Source: Lysinibacillus_B sp031181585
GTDB lineage: Bacteria > Bacillota > Bacilli > Bacillales_A > Planococcaceae
NCBI RefSeq assembly: GCF_047301505.1
Contig: NZ_CP154840.1
Coordinates: 248,001 to 312,000, forward strand
DNA: 64,000 nt
Direction of reading: 5' to 3'
Positions within the stretch are counted from its first letter, which is position 1, and the number at the start of each line of letters is the position of its first letter. Below the pieces are notes generated by a model that saw only the letters and a list, made by a program, of their open reading frames with translations, ran no database searches and was not told the DNA's origin. The position numbers and the translations under genes are program-made. This document shows positions 59,689 through 64,000 of this stretch, in pieces.

Positions 59689-60909
59689 ATGATTGAGATA
59701 AAAGGGCAATATACAGATGCCCTTATTTATACAAACAACCCGCAGGAGGCTGCTATTTCCCAAATTGAGGAGCTCGTTAACCAGCCTTTTATGGAAGGCG
59801 CGAAAGTCCGGATCATGCCGGATTATCATGCCGGAAAAGGCTGTGTAATCGGAACAACGATCGCATTGAATAATCGTGTTGTACCGAACTTAGTCGGGGT
59901 AGATGTAGGCTGCGGTGTATTTGTTGCTGAAATTGAAGAGACAGCAGTTGATTTTGACCAGCTGGACCGAACAATTCGGCAATTTGTACCGGCGGGTAAT
60001 GACATTCATGAAGAAGCAAGTAATATAAGGTCAACGGAGCAGTTTGCAAATGATTTATTTGTAGCGAGTGGCCTGCATAATGACTATACGAACCGCTCTC
60101 TTGGAACACTTGGTGGAGGTAATCACTTTATAGAGCTTGCTAAAGATGAGGAAGGTAAACACTATTTACTCATCCATACAGGCTCACGGTATGTTGGTTC
60201 AAAAATTGCGAATTGGCATCAAAATCGTGCGTATGAATCGTTGCGCCGGATTGATTTGACGGAGAAGATTGAGGAATTAAAAGCTGCTGGAAGATATCAA
60301 GAGATCCAGCAAATGATTACGGAGTATAAAGATGAAAACCCAATTATCTCAAAGGAGCTGGCATATCTGGAAGGTGATTTATTTGCCGATTATATAGCAG
60401 ATATGAAGCTCGCACAGCAGTTTGCTCACGAAAACCGCCAGATGATTGCCCGTATTATTGGAGAGAAGATGAAGTGGGGATATGGCCTGCAGTTCGATTC
60501 TGTGCATAATTATATCGATATTGACTCTATGATTTTGCGGAAAGGGGCTGTACGCGCAGGGGCAGGGGAACAGCTAGTCATCCCGATGAATATGCGTGAC
60601 GGTTCGCTTATTTGCATTGGAAAGGGCAGTGCTGCCTGGAATGAATCCGCCCCACATGGTGCAGGCCGTATTTTCTCGCGTTCAGCTGCAATGAAAAATC
60701 TATCAATGGAAGATTTCAAGCAGACAATGCATGGTATTTGGACGACATCTGTTTCTGAGGAAACATTGGATGAAGCACCAATGGCATACAAGCCGATGCA
60801 GGAGATTATGGACCAGATTGGTGAAACTGTGGAAATCCAGAAACGTATTATTCCAGTTTATAACTTTAAGGCGAGTGACAAATGGACGGGGCCTAAGAAA
60901 AGGCAGTAA
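59689..60909 (+). CDS. rtcB: RtcB-family RNA ligase
   Basis: 406 residues. It has GVDVGCGVF (metal-binding Asp/Cys), LGTLGGGNHFIEL (His/Asn), IHTGSRYVG, DSVHNYI and the GMP-attachment region APHGAGRIFSRS. RtcB joins 2',3'-cyclic phosphate or 3'-phosphate ends to 5'-OH using GTP and Mn2+. It has no rtcA/rtcR partners here, so it is probably a repair ligase of the bacterial RtcB2-like kind. ATG 59689 with AAGGAGAG upstream. Confidence 0.9.
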   Translation: MIEIKGQYTDALIYTNNPQEAAISQIEELVNQPFMEGAKVRIMPDYHAGKGCVIGTTIALNNRVVPNLVGVDVGCGVFVAEIEETAVDFDQLDRTIRQFVPAGNDIHEEASNIRSTEQFANDLFVASGLHNDYTNRSLGTLGGGNHFIELAKDEEGKHYLLIHTGSRYVGSKIANWHQNRAYESLRRIDLTEKIEELKAAGRYQEIQQMITEYKDENPIISKELAYLEGDLFADYIADMKLAQQFAHENRQMIARIIGEKMKWGYGLQFDSVHNYIDIDSMILRKGAVRAGAGEQLVIPMNMRDGSLICIGKGSAAWNESAPHGAGRIFSRSAAMKNLSMEDFKQTMHGIWTTSVSEETLDEAPMAYKPMQEIMDQIGETVEIQKRIIPVYNFKASDKWTGPKKRQ

Positions 60910-60943
60910 CCGGGTAGATAGTAAACCTACATGAATATTCCTA

Positions 60944-60993
60944 TAATGAAGGGGCTTTTTTTCGGAAATTCGAGATAAGTCCCCTCATTTTTT
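60944..60993 (+). terminator. Terminator of rtcB
   Basis: TGAAGGGGCT pairs imperfectly with AGTCCCCTCA, then TTTTTTT; a T-run also lies in the loop. Confidence 0.6.
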
Positions 60994-61217
60994 TATGGCC
61001 AGCTGATTTTTTGGCTGGTATTTGCTGTCTTCAATACTGATAAATCTAGGTAGTCCGCTTATTCGGACAAGAAGATGGAGCTTCCTGCACAAGTCCAATT
61101 AGAATCCTCATTTTCCTCTATTAAATTACTCATTTTCCCGCTGAATAATGTACTTTATGAGGGGGCATGTTATGATAGGCAAAATATTATTGATCTAAAG
61201 TGAAAGGTATGGATTTC

Positions 61218-62132
61218 ATGACATTACAACAATTAAAATATGTGATTGAAGTTGCTAGAAGCCGCTCTATCAGTAAGGCGGCACATAATTTATTTATTAG
61301 TCAGCCCAGTCTTTCCAATGCTTTGAAGGAATTAGAAAAGGAAATGGGCATTACAATTTTTTTACGTACAAATCGGGGAATTGATCTTACACAGGAAGGG
61401 TCCGAGTTTTTAGGGTATGCAAGGCAAGTGGTCGAGCAGGCCGAGCTGCTTGAAAGCCGGTACTCCAATACAAAAATGCGCCAGCAGCATTTCTCTGTTT
61501 CTGCCCAGCACTATGCATTTGTAGTCAGTGCGTTCGTCCGTTTATTGGAAGACTATCATCGTGAGGAATATGAGTTTACATTACGGGAAACAAAGACATA
61601 TGAAATTATTGATGATGTGAAAAAGATGCGCAGCGAAATCGGGGTATTATATGTCAATCATTTTAATAGGAATGTCATCCAAAAAATTCTGCGTGAAGGT
61701 AACTTAGTATTCCATTCATTGTTTGAAGCAAAGCCACATGTATTTATCAGCTCCAAAAACCCTCTTGCTGCAAGGGATTTTGTCACATTAGAGGAATTGG
61801 ATCCCTATCCCTATTTATCGTTTGAGCAGGGTGATTACAATTCGTTTTATTTTTCAGAGGAAATCTTAAGCACCTTGTCACGGCCAAAGAACATCCGGGT
61901 AAGCGATCGTGCCACACTGTTCAACTTATTGATTGGTTTGAATGGATATACGATTTCAACCGGCGTCATCAGCCGTGAGCTTAATAATGATATTGTCGCT
62001 GTACCATTGCTGGTCGACGAGCAAATCGAGGTCGGTTATATTACGTTGAAGAACGGTTCTTTGAGCAGACTGGGTGCGATGTATATCGAATATTTACGTG
62101 AGACAATTAAAGAAGAACAAAATCTGATATAG
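61218..62132 (+). CDS. LysR-family transcriptional regulator
   Basis: About 304 residues. The N-terminal winged helix is TLQQLKYVIEVARSRSISKAAHNLFISQPSLSNALKELE (split over residues 2-40), followed by a periplasmic-binding-protein-like effector domain. ATG 61218 fits GAAAGGTA best; GTG 61200 and ATG 61209 are in frame. It lies directly before the MetE-like gene in the same direction, so it may regulate that gene and the MFS gene after it. Confidence 0.87.
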   Translation: MTLQQLKYVIEVARSRSISKAAHNLFISQPSLSNALKELEKEMGITIFLRTNRGIDLTQEGSEFLGYARQVVEQAELLESRYSNTKMRQQHFSVSAQHYAFVVSAFVRLLEDYHREEYEFTLRETKTYEIIDDVKKMRSEIGVLYVNHFNRNVIQKILREGNLVFHSLFEAKPHVFISSKNPLAARDFVTLEELDPYPYLSFEQGDYNSFYFSEEILSTLSRPKNIRVSDRATLFNLLIGLNGYTISTGVISRELNNDIVAVPLLVDEQIEVGYITLKNGSLSRLGAMYIEYLRETIKEEQNLI

Positions 62133-62134
62133 TT

Positions 62135-62197
62135 TAAAGCTATATCAAGAGATAGTTTTAAGGTGTTACTTTATAAGGGTTCCCGGGTGCTATACTA
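62135..62197 (+). promoter_or_regulatory. LysR-type box and promoter candidate of the MetE-like gene
   Basis: A partial palindrome CTATATCAAGAGATAG (about 62139-62154) lies upstream of a promoter-like TTACTT-N18-TATACT. No S-box (SAM riboswitch) motif is present, although B. subtilis yxjG/yxjH have one. Confidence 0.4.
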
Positions 62198-62268
62198 GCA
62201 TTAATCAGAATTCATTTTATAACTTATAGGAAAAGTTGGTTTTAATGATTTATAGAAAGAGGGAATCG

Positions 62269-63405
62269 ATGATGACAACAGTAAAAGCACCATTTAAAGC
62301 AGATCATGTAGGGAGTTTTCTACGTACGGCCCCGATTAAAGAAGCACGGAAAGCATACGCAGACGGCAATATTAATCAGGCTGCGTTAAAACAAATTGAA
62401 GATCAGGAAATTGAAAAGCTAGTTCAAAAACAAATTGAAGTCGGATTGAAGTCCATTACGGATGGAGAGTTTAGACGTTCTTGGTGGCATTTAGATTTCT
62501 TGGCAGGTCTGCAGGGGGTTGAAATTTTTGAAACGGAATATGTCAGCAACTTTAAGGGAGCACAAACGCGTAACAACGCTATTAAAGTAGTTGATCAGGT
62601 GGATTTCAACGTTCATTATATGATTGAGCATTTTACTTTCTTAAAGGAAGCAGTAGAAAAGTACGGGGACGGAACACAAGTTGCAAAGTTTTCAATTCCA
62701 AGTCCGAATATGCTTTTTACACGTCTTCAAGGTGATGAGTATTACAACGGAGATAATGAACGTTTTTACAATGATACGGTTGCAGCTTATCAAAAGGCCA
62801 TTCAAGCATTTTATGATGCCGGCTGTCGTTATCTTCAGTTGGATGATACATCTTGGATCGATTTCGTTTCTGAAGAGCGTATTCAAGCAGTAGAACAAAA
62901 AACAGGATTACCTGCTAGTAAAATCATCGAAAGACGTGTGAGCTGCTTAAATGATGCTATCGCAAACAAACCCGAAGATTTAACAATTACAATGCATATT
63001 TGCCGCGGAAACTTTAAATCTACTTACATTACAAGTGGCGGATATGATCATTTCTCAGATGCGATTTTTGCCCGCTTGAACGTGGACGGCCTATTCCTTG
63101 AGTATGATGATGAGCGTTCCGGAAGCTTTGAACCATTAAAAAGCTTTACACGCGACAATCAAATCGTTGTATTAGGGCTGGTGACTTCTAAATTTCCGGA
63201 ACTTGAAGATGCGGCAGCAATTGAGGAACGAATTGCACAAGCAAGCAAGTTCATCCCGCTGAAAAATATTGCATTGAGTCCGCAGTGCGGCTTTTCAAGT
63301 ACTGAGGAAGGAAATATTTTAACAGAGGAACAGCAATGGGAAAAAATCCGTCATATCGTAGCAATTGCTGAACGTGTATGGGGAACAGCAGAAGTGCGTC
63401 GATGA
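62269..63405 (+). CDS. MetE C-terminal-like cobalamin-independent methyltransferase (YxjG/YxjH type)
   Basis: 378 residues. It corresponds to the catalytic half of MetE only: KADHVGSFLRT, TDGEFRRSWWHLDF, YLQLDDTSW and the zinc ligands in MHICRGN (His, Cys), LEYDDERSGSFEPL (Glu) and SPQCGFSS (Cys). Such core-MetE proteins transfer a methyl group to homocysteine or a similar thiol from a donor that is often unknown. Start ATG 62269 or 62272, both after AAGAGGGA. An MFS gene follows after 15 bp. Confidence 0.88.
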   Translation: MMTTVKAPFKADHVGSFLRTAPIKEARKAYADGNINQAALKQIEDQEIEKLVQKQIEVGLKSITDGEFRRSWWHLDFLAGLQGVEIFETEYVSNFKGAQTRNNAIKVVDQVDFNVHYMIEHFTFLKEAVEKYGDGTQVAKFSIPSPNMLFTRLQGDEYYNGDNERFYNDTVAAYQKAIQAFYDAGCRYLQLDDTSWIDFVSEERIQAVEQKTGLPASKIIERRVSCLNDAIANKPEDLTITMHICRGNFKSTYITSGGYDHFSDAIFARLNVDGLFLEYDDERSGSFEPLKSFTRDNQIVVLGLVTSKFPELEDAAAIEERIAQASKFIPLKNIALSPQCGFSSTEEGNILTEEQQWEKIRHIVAIAERVWGTAEVRR

Positions 63406-63420
63406 AGCGGAGGCAGCTAA

Positions 63421-64000
63421 GTGAATCCTGTTACTTTTTTTGAAGAAAGCAAGCTAAAGCCGTTCCATCTTATTTTAATATTTTGGCTGTTTATCATTTT
63501 GATGTTTGAAGGATATGATGTGGTCATTTACGGTGCCACCATTCCATTCCTGAAGGAGGAGTGGGGCATCTCTGATATCGCGGCAGGCTCAATCGGGAGC
63601 TACACGACGATCGGGACAGCTATTGGTGCTGTAGTGTTTGGTCTCTACTCGGACCGCTTCGGACGGAAGCGAATTATCATTTTCACTACGTTAATATTCA
63701 GTGTTTTTACCATGCTGTCAGGCTTTGCACCCAATGCACTCCTATTCACAATTTGCCGCGTGATTGCAGGGCTTGGGTTCGGGGGGGCAATGCCAACTAT
63801 CGCCTCTCTTATTTCTGAATATGCCCCGCTAAAATACCGAGCAGCCATTATTTCATTTATTTTCTGCGGGTATTCTGTGGGGGCAATGGGCGCATCCTTT
63901 ATTGGCCGTGCTCTATTGCCGGAGTTCGGCTGGCAGCCTATTTATTGGATTGGAGCGATTCCGCTGCTCTTTATCCCGATTTTGCTGAAGGTACTGCCAG
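63421..64000 (+). CDS. MFS transporter, AAHS (aromatic acid:H+ symporter)-like, 3' end outside window
   Basis: The frame is open from GTG 63421 (RBS GCGGAGG, 7 bp away) to the end of the window, 193 codons. It covers about six membrane helices. LFIILMFEGYDVVIYGATIP, LYSDRFGRKRIIIF and FGGAMPTIASLISEYAP match the signature loops of AAHS and related metabolite:H+ symporters, including the Asp-Arg-x-Gly-Arg-Lys loop 2-3. It lies 15 bp after the MetE-like gene and probably imports that pathway's substrate. Confidence 0.85.
   Translation, partial: MNPVTFFEESKLKPFHLILIFWLFIILMFEGYDVVIYGATIPFLKEEWGISDIAAGSIGSYTTIGTAIGAVVFGLYSDRFGRKRIIIFTTLIFSVFTMLSGFAPNALLFTICRVIAGLGFGGAMPTIASLISEYAPLKYRAAIISFIFCGYSVGAMGASFIGRALLPEFGWQPIYWIGAIPLLFIPILLKVLP

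Overview
The window is chromosomal DNA from a low-GC, Gram-positive, spore-former-like bacterium of the Bacillales. Gene content (a lia operon, yvbH, yfmM, HelD, YxjG-like and SE1832-like proteins, an FMN-riboswitch-controlled rib operon), strong AGGAGG ribosome binding sites and U-tailed terminators fit a Bacillaceae/Planococcaceae (Lysinibacillus/Solibacillus-like) genome. The genus is a guess from protein flavour, not a computed placement. No rRNA, tRNA, CRISPR array, prophage or transposase gene was seen.

Layout. 0-7 kb: end of a secreted beta-propeller protein, a membrane-anchored polysaccharide deacetylase, a two-gene ThrE-type exporter and a PAS-GGDEF-EAL protein. 7-20 kb: a heterodimeric multidrug ABC exporter behind a palindromic operator candidate, a tandem GNAT, a 41-aa basic peptide, HelD, a DUF2804 protein, an amidase-like protein that seems to start at ATT, a nitroreductase, a LysE exporter, a YusW-like lipoprotein and a MerR/B12-domain regulator with three 11-bp-spaced repeats upstream. 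21-29 kb: an MMPL transporter, YvbH, a DUF4003-like protein, a metallophosphoesterase, an EVE-like/HNH nuclease with an altered HNH motif, and an AbrB-family membrane protein. 29.5-37.6 kb: a complete malonate cluster. The Na+/malonate importer genes madL-madM diverge from a GntR regulator followed by mdcH-mdcA-mdcB-mdcC-mdcDE(fused)-mdcG; two near-identical GTCGAC-centred operators sit at the two divergent start sites. 38-44.7 kb: ctaB, a TPR-GGDEF protein, an M20 dipeptidase, an orphan ECF sigma factor, and a spx-like/marR pair. 45-48.4 kb: a lia cell-envelope stress operon (I-H-F-S-R, no G). 48.8-60.9 kb: an ABC-F protein, small genes, an FMN-riboswitch rib operon lacking ribD, a MATE exporter, a GlcD-type oxidase and RtcB. 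61-64 kb: a LysR regulator, a MetE-like methyltransferase and the start of an AAHS-type MFS transporter, cut by the window end.

The most interesting structure is a dispersed non-coding element present three times (23.3, 39.3 and 43.6 kb). Each copy has one large imperfect hairpin, an A-rich linker and a 35-bp hairpin that shows compensatory base changes between copies. Each copy is flanked by a direct duplication of about 24 bp, and the duplicated sequence is itself an intrinsic-terminator hairpin, different at each locus. This looks like a small non-autonomous mobile element that inserts into terminators and duplicates the whole hairpin. I could not search databases, so its novelty is untested.
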